Both the position numbers and the translations under genes were made by a program. DNA of 64,000 bases, taken from Chlamydoabsidia padenii (taxonomy: Eukaryota > Mucoromycota > Mucoromycetes > Mucorales > Cunninghamellaceae). The stretch's first letter is position 1, and each line of letters starts with the position of its first letter. The stretch lies in NCBI GenBank assembly GCA_025330725.1, contig JAIWND010000015.1:248001-312000 (forward strand), in the 5' to 3' direction. Positions 11,557-21,710 of the stretch are shown here, piece after piece. The notes under the pieces are model-generated. The model searched no databases and was not told the origin of the DNA. It worked only from the letters and a program-made list of their open reading frames with translations.

Positions 11557-11594
11557 TTTGGCCTTTGGCCAAATGGTTGGCACCCTACGGGTGC
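11557..11594. terminator. Twin stem-loops in the PMP3 3' flank
   Basis: Two perfect hairpins lie seven bases apart. TTTGGCC-TTT-GGCCAAA is at 11557-11573 and GCACCC-TAC-GGGTGC at 11580-11594. They lie about 95-130 nt past the PMP3 stop, so they probably sit in its 3' UTR or in the termination region. The structures are symmetric and would form on either strand. Function is inferred from position only. Confidence 0.45.
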
Positions 11595-11687
11595 GGACAA
11601 GACGTTGAGTTTGAGATATTTCCATTATATTTTATAAGAGATTTTTTATTAGAGATAGTTATGATATTAATGTGGGTAATACTATTA

Positions 11688-12007
11688 CTAATACTTTAAT
11701 ATGATATAAAATGCATGGATGATACCTAGATTTAAAACAAAAAAGGAATAAAAAAGTGTGAGCAACATGATCTGTTGCATACTTTGGCAAAAAGTAATAA
11801 CTTACCAGGGATAAAACCGAGGACAGTTAGACCAATATTGATTAACAAGTCAGTCGTGCAACCTCTTTCAAAGAAGACACCAAGAGGAGGAAGGATGATG
11901 GCTATAAATCGAATAAAAGTAGTGTTAGTTGTCTATTTTGTGTGTGCGTGTGTGTGGACCAACTTACCAAAGAGAAATTTACAAAAGTCAGAGCAAGTTA
12001 AAGCCAT
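11688..12007 (-). CDS. PMP3: Pmp3/UPF0057 family small membrane proteolipid
   Basis: Three exons (11968-12007, 11806-11901, 11688-11725) give 57 residues, the normal length of the family. Two transmembrane helices surround the hallmark segment ILPPLGVFFERGC; the second helix is followed by ILK-Y at the C-terminus. Pmp3-type proteolipids sit in the plasma membrane and help set membrane potential and salt tolerance in yeast. Cys-Ser-Asp-Phe near the N-terminus also fits. Both introns have GTAAGT donors, and the first carries an ACTAAC branch point. The third exon is only 38 nt. Confidence 0.93.
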
Positions 12008-12416
12008 AGTTATCTGTATTAAGAGGATAAAAAGCAAATGATAGTGAGTGAAAAAGTTGCCATCTTTATATACACCACAATTCCCCCTCCCCCTTTCTTT
12101 TTTCCCAAACATCTGTAACCAATCATTGTGTTTAAAACAAACACATTGGCTGATCTACACTATACTATCATAACTAACTTACAGATGACAAGTGAGTCCC
12201 TCCTTGATGATCGCCCTGTTGTTGATTTTTTATTCTGTTTCATTGTATAGTTTTGTCTTTGTCAATGGTTTATTATCTACTATCATCATAATGTGTGAAT
12301 ATCTATTAGCTGTTACCCATTTTATCCTTCAAAATTGTGATTATTACCTTTTTTTTTTTTTTTTTTTTCAGGGGATCGTTCGCCGTTTTACTGTCAGTTG
12401 ATTTCCTTTCCAAAAT

Positions 12417-12600
12417 TCATCGTTTACAGTTGCTGGCGAATAGATTATAGATGGCGACCATACTATTGACGGGTGAATTACTCCCGGTTATGACCATCTA
12501 TCAACCAAAGTGTTAGTTCTTTTCCTTTTTCTTGTCCAAGGGCACTTACCACAAAAGCAAACAAGGAGTAGTGTCGCATAGTGTCTGTATTCAGTGCCAT
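12417..12600 (-). CDS. Possible tiny two-exon gene, unknown
   Basis: Exon 1 (12550-12600) and exon 2 (12417-12497) flank a convincing 52-nt intron (GTAAGT donor, AACTAAC branch, GATAG acceptor) and join in phase 0 to give 43 residues. The N-terminal MALNTDTMRHYSLFAFV is mildly hydrophobic; the rest is not clearly a membrane segment. It lies directly upstream of PMP3 on the same strand and shares the gap at 12601-12802 with divergent CENP-S. I do not recognise the product. Additional 3' exons are possible, or it could be a non-coding spliced transcript. Confidence 0.35.
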
Positions 12601-12717
12601 GATTGTGTATTTGACCTAGCATTTGGAGTACTACGGATAGTAGGTTTTGACTTTGTGGGGATTAGACGAAAGAAAAGAGAATGTTGAACTTTTGAAAACC
12701 GGGAAAGAAAAATGCAA

Positions 12718-12732
12718 TTTTTAGATCCCGCC
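12718..12732. promoter_or_regulatory. Recurring upstream element in a divergent promoter
   Basis: TTTTTAGATCCCGCC, 71-85 bp upstream of the CENP-S ATG (plus) and about 120 bp upstream of the tiny minus-strand gene at 12600. It is a near-consensus copy of the window's recurring motif. Confidence 0.45.
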
Positions 12733-12802
12733 ATTTAGCCAAAATACGGGTCCTAATTTTTTCCTGGTGGTTCACTCCTCTTTCCTCCAAACATTATTAA
12801 AG

Positions 12803-13314
12803 ATGGAATCACCTAATGATCACACTGTAAGACTTTTAACGTTTGTCATGTCTAATCTTTTGCATATTTATATGTTATTCACTAAGCTCTGCTTTTGATA
12901 GAAAGCTTTACATACAGCAGTTTGGGCCACAGTCCACCAAATAGTCCAAGAAGAAGGTAAGAAACATGTCTACTATCTTTGTCGCCAACTCTTTGATTGT
13001 ATAGCTGCACAGATTGGAAAACCCGCAAGTCATGACTTTGTGGCGTCTCTTGCAAATGTCATTTATAAACAAATGGGTAGGTAATAAAGTAGTATATTTA
13101 AAACATCGTGACCTTCAACTAATCACCTTGTTAATAGAAACCATGGCTTTGGACATTGAAGCTTTCTCCAGGTATAGAATAGAAGGGGGGAACATACTTA
13201 CTCAACAACTCTCTCTCTCCCTTTCTTTAGCCATGCTCGACGTACGATGGCCCACGGGGACGATGTATTGGTAAGTTTTTAAAAAAGGAGGGATCGATCA
13301 TATATGTACTCATC

Positions 13315-13349
<35 letters not shown>

Positions 13350-13507
13350 GCTTTGTGCACGTAGAAATGATAGTTTGGTATGTTGATTACCCCTTCGTCT
13401 ACACACACACATTAACCATCTTCTTGTCGTTTGATTAGCATGAACTATTATCCGGAATCCTTCAAGATCTAGGCAAGAAAAGACCCCGCGATAAACACAC
13501 TAGATGA
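12803..13507 (+). CDS. MHF1: Centromere protein S / MHF1 histone-fold protein
   Basis: Seven exons (12803-12826, 12902-12956, 13005-13076, 13138-13171, 13231-13270, 13351-13377, 13439-13507) give 106 residues. The product is a single histone fold of the CENP-S type: ALHTAVWATVHQIVQEE, then PASHDFVASLANVIYKQ, then the signature ALDIEAFSSHARRTMAHGDD followed by LLCARRNDSL. CENP-S pairs with CENP-X (MHF2) as a histone-like tetramer. It acts at kinetochores and with FANCM-type helicases in DNA repair. The basic tail (GKKRPRDKHTR) is expected for DNA contact. Six introns in a 321-nt reading frame, two exons under 30 nt, is notably dense. An intronic T25 tract precedes exon 6. Confidence 0.92.
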
Positions 13508-13934
13508 TTATATAACCAAGATACCCCCGTCTTATGTACTGCACATTATATATATACCATACCATAGTACTCACACATCATTAGCATAGAATCCCTTTTA
13601 TACTTTTTTTTTAAACAACCAAGTTGTAATAAACATGATCCATAAACTAATAACGTCTACTATCCAATCATATCATAGTAGTGTTAAGGTACACCTCTTT
13701 GTTTCATAGTATCAACTGAAACGGGAACAATGTTAGACCGGGCGGGATGTGAATCTATTTTTGGGATTAAAGTCGATCTTTTTTGACAGCTCCTCGGTAT
13801 GTATCAAAAGATATACGTAATTTGTATGTTTTTATTTAAAAAAGGTGTAAAACTTGATAACTATGTCTAGAATACAACAATGATATTATTTTAATACAAT
13901 ATAAAAAAAGGAGTAACTAAAAAAGGGGTAATGT
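13508..13934. other. Convergent intergenic stretch
   Basis: No gene seen between the 3' ends of CENP-S (plus) and chitin deacetylase (minus). It nevertheless contains a recurring-type element, GGGCGGGATGTGAATC, at about 13740-13755, although no start lies nearby. Confidence 0.4.
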
Positions 13935-15382
13935 TTAGATAAGCATGTAAGCGGCGGAGGCACCCAAGACAAAAAGAGCCGAGTTGATGGCTGATCGAGA
14001 AGCACCACTTTGTTGTTGTTGAGAAGAAGAAGAAGAAGAAGAAGAAGCTGAGGAAGAAGAAGCACCAGCAGCTTCAGCAGGAGTATTAGCAGGAGCGACG
14101 ACACTTGAAGAAGTTTGAGGAGCAGCGGAGGAAGCAGCAGAGGAAGAGGCTGAAGTACTAGCAGGAGAGGTTGTGTTTTGAACAGATCCACCTTCCTTGT
14201 AAGATTGTTGACCGACGCATTGACCCACAGTGGTCACCTTGTAAGCTTTCTATATTAGGGAGAAGAAAAGGGGGAGAAAAGTTAGTTGGTTAGGTTTTTC
14301 TGTAACAAGTCAGGGAGAGACACACGTGAGGAATGGGCAACTTACTTGGAGAGTAGGCAAAACACGGATAGCAGCATCCACAGTCTTTTGGTAAAGGTCA
14401 TGTTCAAGAGAGATACCGCCCACAGAGGCAGAGGCAGCTTCACCAGCCCATTCAGTGACATTACCATCAATCCATTGTTCATCAAAAGTTTTGTCTTCAC
14501 CAGCCTTCCAGTCATCAGTGTCGTGATTCCAAATGACAGCTAATGCAAATTAAAAGGCATAAAATATGAGCAGTTGAATTGGATAAAAAAAACATTTTTC
14601 ATTTACTTACGAGTAAAGCCAAGAGCGCGACCAATGCTACGGACACGATCATCAATATCACCATAAGGCTACATAAAAAAAAGTATTAGTCATTTTTATC
14701 GCTTGACTAAGCAAATTGCGTGGGTAACTTACAGGACGGTAGAAGCGAGGAGTGACACCAGTGACTTCCTTGATAGCAGTGGCGGTCCACATCAATTCAG
14801 CAACAATTTGTTCGTTGGTTTCAGAGGTAAGGTAAGAATGAGACCAGGTGTGCATGGCGAGTTCATGGCCGGATTTGTAAGCACGAGTGACAAGATCAGG
14901 GAAAGCCACGACTTGACCACCAATCATGAAGAGAGTAGCCTTTTGTTGTGTGGTATCCAAAAAGTCGTACAACTTTGGACTGAATTCAGTAGGCCCGTCA
15001 TCATAAGTAATACCCCATTGACCTTTAGGACAAGCGACAATATCGTCATCACGAGTACATCCAGTAAAAGTCCAATCACAATAAGGATCAGCATCACCCT
15101 TTTGTACAGGTCCTATATACAAAAACAGTTATGTTAATACACAATAGGTTTTTCTTTTTTCTTTTCTTCCTTCTTCTTTCGCTTACCATCATCACCGTTA
15201 GCCTTGAGGACAGGAGCATTAGTAATATTGGCATTCTTGATCAATTCCATCCATTCGGGCTTGGGGGCAGGTTTGGATCCACTGCTGGGATAGGTTTCCT
15301 TGAATGTGAAGCCAGAACCAGTAGCTTGGGCATTAATGGTAACAAGAGCAGTGGCGGCAAGAATGAATAACTTTGGCAACAT
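13935..15382 (-). CDS. Chitin deacetylase, secreted and probably GPI-anchored
   Basis: Five exons (15187-15382, 14733-15112, 14611-14668, 14346-14539, 13935-14249) give 380 residues. A signal peptide (LFILAATALVTINAQA) is followed by a NodB polysaccharide-deacetylase domain with all five CE4 motifs: TYDDGP, HTWSH, RPPYGD (split by an intron), VIWNHDTDDW, and SLEHD. The zinc-binding Asp and two His are intact, so the enzyme should be active. The C-terminal 80 residues are Ser/Ala/Thr-rich and end in a hydrophobic segment (INSALFVLGASAAYMLI), typical of a GPI signal. It would convert chitin to chitosan at the wall, where Mucoromycota are chitosan-rich. An element GGCGGGGTGTGAAATCC lies about 130 bp upstream. 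Confidence 0.94.
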
Positions 15383-17465
15383 AGTGTACAGAGTAATTTA
15401 AAAAAAAACAAAAAAAACAAAAAAAACAAAAAAAAAAGGTAGAAAGAAACGAAAGAAAGAGAGGGAAATAAATCGTCCTCCCCTTTTTAAATTTTTTCAT
15501 TTTTCTGGGTGGCGGGGTGTGAAATCCAGAAAACCACTATATTTGGTTGTCATCAGCCAAAGAAATTCGCTTAAACAGGTTGATTTTAAAAAAGTCCTTC
15601 ATTGAACCATCTCCCCCCCTTTCCATGTCTTGCTGTGATACAAACTGAATTCCGGGAAGCAAAACTTATTACTGGTGTCCCAATCTTTTTCTCCTTTTCT
15701 CATCGTTTTATTACCATAACTATGCATTTGGCAAAACAGAATACTTGTAAAAGGATAATTTCGTTTTATTCTCCAGTGCTGCAAAAGTACTGTTATGAAA
15801 GGATGTCGGAACAAACTAGGTGGGTTATAACTCCGCTTCTTACTTTTCCCTCTCGTTCTCAAGGTCCCCCTGTTCCCCTGTCCCCCTTCCGACATCATAA
15901 CTTCGTTGCATTATGCATCCAGTTTGAATACATCATAAAAGATAAGTGCATCCTATAGACTAGAGTTAAAAAAGATAATCCAGCCACTGTTTTGTATACA
16001 GTTCGTGAAACATCATCAGACAATCCCGCAGTTACCGGGTTATCGCCATCAAAGCACCTTCTTTCTCTCTCTAAAAATAGACTTTCTACTAAAACCCCGC
16101 TGAGCCAACTTCAAATTCCGAATCACCAGTCCACCCTAAAAAGGAACGATAAGCCTTTCATCAATATGAGAGTAGAAGAATAAGAAACAGAAAAATAGGG
16201 GGGGATCGGGTTTAACAGCCGATCGAGGTAAACTACTCAGAAGCGCATGTGTGTATGCGCCAAGGTGATAAAGTTTTGATGCACACGACAGACTTTGGGT
16301 ATGCGTATATGCGCATATCCTAAAATAGATTCTCTTTTCTCTCTTGATGAAAACAATAAGTGATGATTAGCTTGATGATCAAACTATTTATTTCTGTTGT
16401 TGAGGTTCAAAAGAATTCTTTGATTCAACCATGCCTTTTCGTCTGTGCGATTTTATCATACATACTGTGATGTAAAAAAAAAAAAAAAAAAAAAAGGCCT
16501 GACACCACGTTTTTTTGCTCCAAGTCAATGTTTGACACAACACACAAAAAGGTAATTACCAAACCAAAATGATTGTTTTTATGTTCTCCGTAGCTTTTTC
16601 TTTTGGTTACATCAAGTGATATGGGGAAACCAAAATCATGCTACAAGATTCAAAACCCGCCCTTTTACTTTCATCTTATTGAGGAGCCCTATGGGCTGAG
16701 ACTCACTTTGAACGAAATAGTGTTTTCTATTTTGTCACTGTTATGGTGGTTTGACTTTTTCCCAACCCTCGCATACAAAAATAGCTTTTTTCATCCCTCA
16801 GAAGGGAAGCATGATCGTCGGAGTTTGCACACTTTTCAGCTTGCATACAGAAGTAGTTTCTCACTCACGTGGTTTCGAATGCATGAATCCAAGTCAAAAG
16901 TGGAGTGAGTTTATTTATCAGAATAAAGGGGGGGGTTGTAGTAGACAAGCAGTTTTAAACTATGCATCCTATTCATGACAGCCGAGAAGAGAAGGAGATG
17001 TAACAATATAAACCAGCTGGTCAACAAAGTGAGTTTTCATTTTATCTTGATTGTACAGATATCCTATCTGATGAAAGGAGAAGGAAAAAAAACAGACAAC
17101 CATGAATAACACGCTGATAGCATTTCAACAAGGTGTTTTGTAAGAGACAGGAATCAAAGTAAAACAATCGAGCCAATGAGAATCCTCCGGGATTTCAATT
17201 TTTTTTTTTCTCACCCTGAGATTCCATATCCCCCTTTTCTTTCTTTTTTTCTTTCTTATACCTACTCTTTTATATGTATCCTTGATGCCCCTTCCTTCAT
17301 CCATTACTTGACATATTCCTTCTTATCTTACCAAAATACTTGACACTTATAACGAACTTCCTCAAAAGTGTCTTGGCCTCACTTCTCCCACAAAAAAAAA
17401 AAGATAAAGGATCTTTGACAAGCTCTCAGGTGGATAACGATATCTGGCTCAACATGGCATACATA
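15383..17465. other. Gene-poor stretch
   Basis: No gene seen over 2.1 kb; the open frames lack domain, splice or composition support. It contains the chitin deacetylase promoter element (15511-15527), a cluster of ATGCGC/GCGCAT words (16243-16317), A24-type homopolymer near 16473-16494, and a strong copy of the recurring element at 16648-16662 (ATTCAAAACCCGCCC) with no gene beside it. Confidence 0.5.
15511..15527. promoter_or_regulatory. Recurring upstream element
   Basis: GGCGGGGTGTGAAATCC, about 130 bp upstream of the chitin deacetylase ATG on the minus strand. The reverse reads GGATTTCACACCCCGCC, a variant of the window motif. Confidence 0.4.
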
Positions 17466-18060
17466 ACTCTCAACCAGGTAACCTTCATACTGGAACTCGG
17501 TTTACAGGAGCTCGGATGATAACAAGTACGACATTGTAGTTGATATACAGGTAACAAAAAAAGTGAACTGAATCAATGTGAAGGCACTAACTTTATAATT
17601 AGAATTCAACTTGGATGAAAGTACACTTTGTGGTTATCTTAACATTGAAGACCTGGCAAGTGAATTTCTTGAACTGGCAGTAAGTATGAACACCCCCCTT
17701 AAAAAATAAACTCATGCTTATGATGCATAGACTTGATTTGAAGGCAAAATCATTGGACCTTTTTTTTTTTTAGCTCGAAAATGGTAGGCACAACTCTTTA
17801 TTGAAAAATAGAAATGTTTCCCTTCCTTCCAACAATATATCACCATATTCCATCAAACCTACTTTGTATACGATTCTAAAAACGAAGGCTTAAGCTATAT
17901 GCGATGGTGCCTGATCATCATGTTGATAATATTGAAGGGGCAAGTTTTGCTGGATTCCAACGATCCATATGTACTTTTATCGGCCTTTGACTTGGTGATA
18001 TCAAAAACTGGCTTTACGGTATGATCCTCAACCATCCTTTGGCTCTTATGAATTCCATTG
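17466..18060 (+). pseudogene. Decayed GID4/VID24 (GID E3 ligase substrate receptor) relic
   Basis: Collinear fragments of GID4 can be read on the plus strand in changing frames. They are: a GNLHTGTRFTG block (about 17475-17510), SDDNKYDIVVDIQ (17511-17550), a normal-looking intron, then FNLDESTLCGYLNIED (about 17605-17650), FEGKIIGP (17738-17760), RKW (17776-17784), MRW, then VPDHHVDNIEGASFAGF (17907-17955), QRS, and the typical C-terminus PSFGSYEF (18034-18057) before TGA. Lesions include a frame change near 17510, in-frame stops (near 17735 and after RKW), and apparent deletions after MRW and after the AGF block. Intact GID4 recruits gluconeogenic enzymes with N-terminal proline to the GID ubiquitin ligase. 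This copy cannot do so; a functional paralog elsewhere is expected. Confidence 0.8.
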
Positions 18061-19174
18061 AAATGGTGATTATAGGGTATGGGGACAACAACTACAGCAA
18101 CAACTTCTTCTTCCTGGATAACTTTTATGTGACTGTATATAGTAACTTGATCTCTCTGTTGTGTCATGATAGAATGGGTTGTGGTATTTGTAGTTACTAG
18201 TTTTCTTGATTAAATAAAATAAACATGTTGGTTATAAATCATTCAATCTTGTCTTATGTCTTCATTCACCAAAAAGCAGATCATCTCCTGATGTATATGT
18301 GTGTACCCGTCTTGAACTAATCTTTTAGTATATGATATTATTCATCTTGTCAAAAGTCGGATGTCTAATGGTGAAGGGGTCCAGAATGTATCTGAGAGAC
18401 CCTGGGTTAAAAGCGGCATTTCAATTTAGATGGGTTGACTCACCCTCAACTAATATCAGGACCTGGAACCATTTACCCGGTTCTTTGATAGTATATTACG
18501 AATGAAAGAGTTTTGTACCTTGATTCCAATTATTAGAATTCCATGAAAACCTTGCAAAGACAACACTTTTTGCATAATCCCTAGAAAGTCAATTTAAACC
18601 CCGATCAATGCACTTCTCTTTGGCTATCCTTTTTCGATTCAATCTTCTCTATGGTCACTTTTTGCTATTGAAACTTGACTTCCATCAAATCAGACAATAG
18701 TGTTGGTCTACCCGGAATTGGTTTTAACAATGCTTTCAACTTGGATTCATCATGTATCCACTAGTTCGATTATGGTAATCCTAGTTCATGTTATGTTTCT
18801 TTTTCTTTATAATAAAAGTGACTACATAGGTAAGCGTATAGATTGCTGATGAAACGGGAGGGCACAACAGATGGGCGTGAAATCAATCATGAAGAAAACG
18901 GAATGTTCATTGGGAGGAGGATGAATTTGCACAGGATGACAAAAGAAACTAGAGGAACTAATGGTATACATGTGTTAAATGTTTTAGAATATGGTATATG
19001 GCATTTTCATGAGGCACATCCATGCAAAGTGTAAAAATGGTAGGTCCAAGGTTAGGAATTTTAAATCCCGCAAATCATAAAATTTTCGGGTCACTGTTCC
19101 TCAATTTTCCTTTTCTTTTTTTCCTTTGTTTACTTCTTCTTCTTCCTTCCACTCCTTTCCTCCAATCAATTCCC
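18061..19174. other. Gene-free stretch
   Basis: No gene supported. It holds an A-rich 3' flank of the GID4 relic with ATAAAATAAA near 18213, one recurring-type element (GCGGCATTTCAATTTAG, 18413-18429), and the promoter of the next gene with a good copy at 19059-19071. A 63-codon open frame at 18843-19034 has no support. Confidence 0.45.
19059..19071. promoter_or_regulatory. Recurring upstream element
   Basis: TTTTAAATCCCGC, 104-116 bp upstream of the ATG at 19175 and followed by AAAATTTTCGGG. It matches the window consensus. Confidence 0.45.
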
Positions 19175-19437
19175 ATGACTAGTATTGCCGAACGTTGTCG
19201 TACAAGAGACAGTGATGGTGATGATTCTTCAAGCTCCTCTTATTATGGTGTCAGTGACAGCGACGAAGATTTGGATTCTATTTATTCTAATCAAACAGGT
19301 ACTCATTCACTATTAACCAACACGGCCTCCATGGACAGCAGGGTAATATGCAACAATAACAACAACAACAACAACAACAAAAAGAATAATGCTGTACGAA
19401 AACAATGATAATGATACTCATCTTTGCTTTTATTTTA

Positions 19438-19500
<63 letters not shown>

Positions 19501-21149
19501 ACAGGAAAATTACACTTCTGATTCGGTCTCTGATTCCTCTGATACTGATTCGTACCTGGATTCTACTGATGGTGACGACGACGGGACTAGCAATAACGTT
19601 GGCGATTCCGACAATAACTATGGTGACGATGGAGAAAGTAAAAACTCCTCTTCCACTAAACTTGATACAAAGATTCAACCTAATCAATCAGAAGAATCCA
19701 ACCATACAACTTCAACCTGGGCTCCAGTCAACAAGAACGAACCTAACCGACCTATGAATGGACCTACAAGTAACAACAAAAAGCTATGGTGGGGGGATGA
19801 CGAACAGGCCAAGAAGCACCAATCACAACAAAAAGCAGCAGAATCACCTTATGATCCAACAAGAAAATGGCAAAACAAATGGGTACCATCGACAACACGA
19901 AACTGGCGAACAGATGGGAATCAACGTGGAGACGATTCTGGGAGATCAAGGCAACAACAACCTTCTTATCGTAGCGACTGGCGTAAACAAATCTCGGCAT
20001 CTCCTGATGGCATGGCGGCTAGTCAGTGGACATTGGCAGCAATTAATCAGAACTTGTTGGAATCAGCAACAGATGAAGAGGCCTGGAAAAAGAAGCAACA
20101 AGAAGAAAAACATAAAGTCGAATGGCCTTCTCTTTTCACTGATCAAGACACAACCCCACCACAAATTCAAACACCAAAATCAATACCCTCAACACCATTA
20201 TCACCTAGGACGGCTTTGAAAAACAGCACCATCACTGATAAAAGACAACAATCACAAAAGAACGATTCATTTAATCAGTCTAACGAAAAACAACATCCAG
20301 CAACAATGGCAAACGAACCTGATACAACCTCTAGTCCTACTGTTACCACCACTATCACCACTCCGCCTTTTTCGACAACAGCGGAATCCTCGTCCTCGAA
20401 TTCACAATCGATTGTACCGACCACTAGTCCTGTTGCCAACACTACCACTATTACTCCGTCTTCTTCAATAACAGCGGCATCCTCTTCTTTGAAATCACGA
20501 TCAATTGAACCGGCTACCAGTCCTGTTTCATACTCTCCTATCAGTCCGCCTTCTTCAACAGCTTCAACCTCGTCCTCGAAATCACAATCAGTCGGTGCAA
20601 AGGTACCAAATCAGCAACAGGAATCAACCACTGTATCAATCGTTACGACAAATAGTGAATCTAGCTGGGGGATGAATGATACTCAACAAGAAGGAAATGT
20701 CACCAAGATCGATGCGACTGAACTGGTGGATCAATCAACTACACCTTTGTCATCTCAACAAACAGAAAATGGCACCACTTCTTTACCACTCACTCAACCA
20801 GAACAACATCAAATCAATAAAGGAACAGATCGACATGACATGCACATCAACGTGTCACTTCCTCATATGACTGCACGCAAAACAAAGCACGGGTATCTAC
20901 AAAAAAAGAATTCGACAGTGGAGACAGAACAAGAGACAGCTATACAACCTATGGACAATGATCCACCAACCAGTCTTAATGATACTCGAAATAACAGTGC
21001 TTGGAAGCCAGCATCATCGGCCACTTTACACCAATTACTAGAACAATACTATGGAACTCGACGACAACCCAGAATCAAGAAGCTACCTATGGATATAGCA
21101 TGGTGGCGCGCGAGTGAATCTCAAGATATCAAGGAATCCGATACAGGGG

Positions 21150-21199
<50 letters not shown>

Positions 21200-21427
21200 A
21201 AACAATCCTATTATTACATTCGACCTTCCATGATGCCTGCTATTCGTGTCACCTCATCACAAGCCAAGACTGAATCGACAAAATGGACAGATGAAAACTT
21301 AGTGGATGACCAATCGGACTACAATAGGAACCAAATCCCATACATCTCACATTCTGGTTATCATCCACCTTCAACTTCCTCAAAACCCTTCTTTGGTGTC
21401 GGTCAATCAAAAAAACTATTCTATTAA
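19175..21427 (+). CDS. Low-complexity hypothetical protein (696 aa)
   Basis: Two exons, 19175-19342 and 19505-21427, join in phase 0. The intron carries 59 consecutive T before a GACAG acceptor. The N-terminal 120 residues are acidic and Ser/Asp-rich (SDSDEDLDS, SDSSDTDSYLDSTDGDDDG). The centre has a Trp-containing KLWWGDDE block and a basic Trp/Arg segment (KWQNKWVPSTTRNWRTDGN). Long Ser/Thr/Pro stretches follow, with a pair of similar repeats (SSSSKSQSI.P-type). The end carries a (Q)n run and a short IRPSMMPAIRV segment. No enzyme motif, signal peptide or membrane segment is visible, so it may be a nuclear or RNA-related disordered protein. I do not recognise the family. The open frame, clean intron and upstream element support a real gene. 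Confidence 0.75.
19441..19499 (+). repeat. Poly(T)59 in an intron
   Basis: Fifty-nine consecutive T, ending six bases before the start of exon 2 of the gene at 19175. It forms the polypyrimidine tract of that intron. Length in the living strain is likely variable. Confidence 0.9.
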
Positions 21428-21604
21428 CCATATCTTTGCCTTAGTTTCTATATCCTTTTGCTTTTATCATTCTTAAACTAATCTAGTCTTTTTTTATGTA
21501 TACCTCCTCCCATTTATATTGTATCAATAAATCAAAAGACTTTTTATATTCATACTTGTTGTCTTTAGTGTTGGAAAAAAAAAAAAAGGACTCAGGCACT
21601 TTAA

Positions 21605-21634
21605 TTTTTGAAACGCCGACATTGGGCGGGGATT
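21605..21634. promoter_or_regulatory. Recurring upstream element, two cores
   Basis: TTTTTGAAACGCCGAC followed by GGGCGGGGATT, 77-107 bp upstream of the ferredoxin ATG. These are two neighbouring versions of the window motif, in opposite orientation. Confidence 0.4.
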
Positions 21635-21710
21635 ACCTTGATGGGGCTCCTGACATGTTTTTTTTTTTACTTCCTCTTTCTTCCTTACATTATCCTGCCC
21701 ATTAATTCAA

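Larger units (their letters stand above)
9891..11687. other. Gene-free stretch with tandem repeats and hairpins
   Basis: No intact gene seen over 1.8 kb. Contents: 3' flank of the cyclin gene; a recurring-type element near 10203-10216; a diverged tandem repeat (10440-11250); and two adjacent perfect stem-loops (11557-11594) in the 3' flank of PMP3. Open frames here have interrupted or unconstrained codons. Confidence 0.6.

Noticed and set aside
15602..16978. Several 60-118-codon open frames in the gene-poor stretch
   Set aside because: No domains, no intron-exon support and low-quality composition; they look like chance frames.
18843..19034. 63-codon open frame before the low-complexity gene
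   Set aside because: No similarity, no upstream element at the usual distance, and it overlaps the presumed promoter of the next gene.
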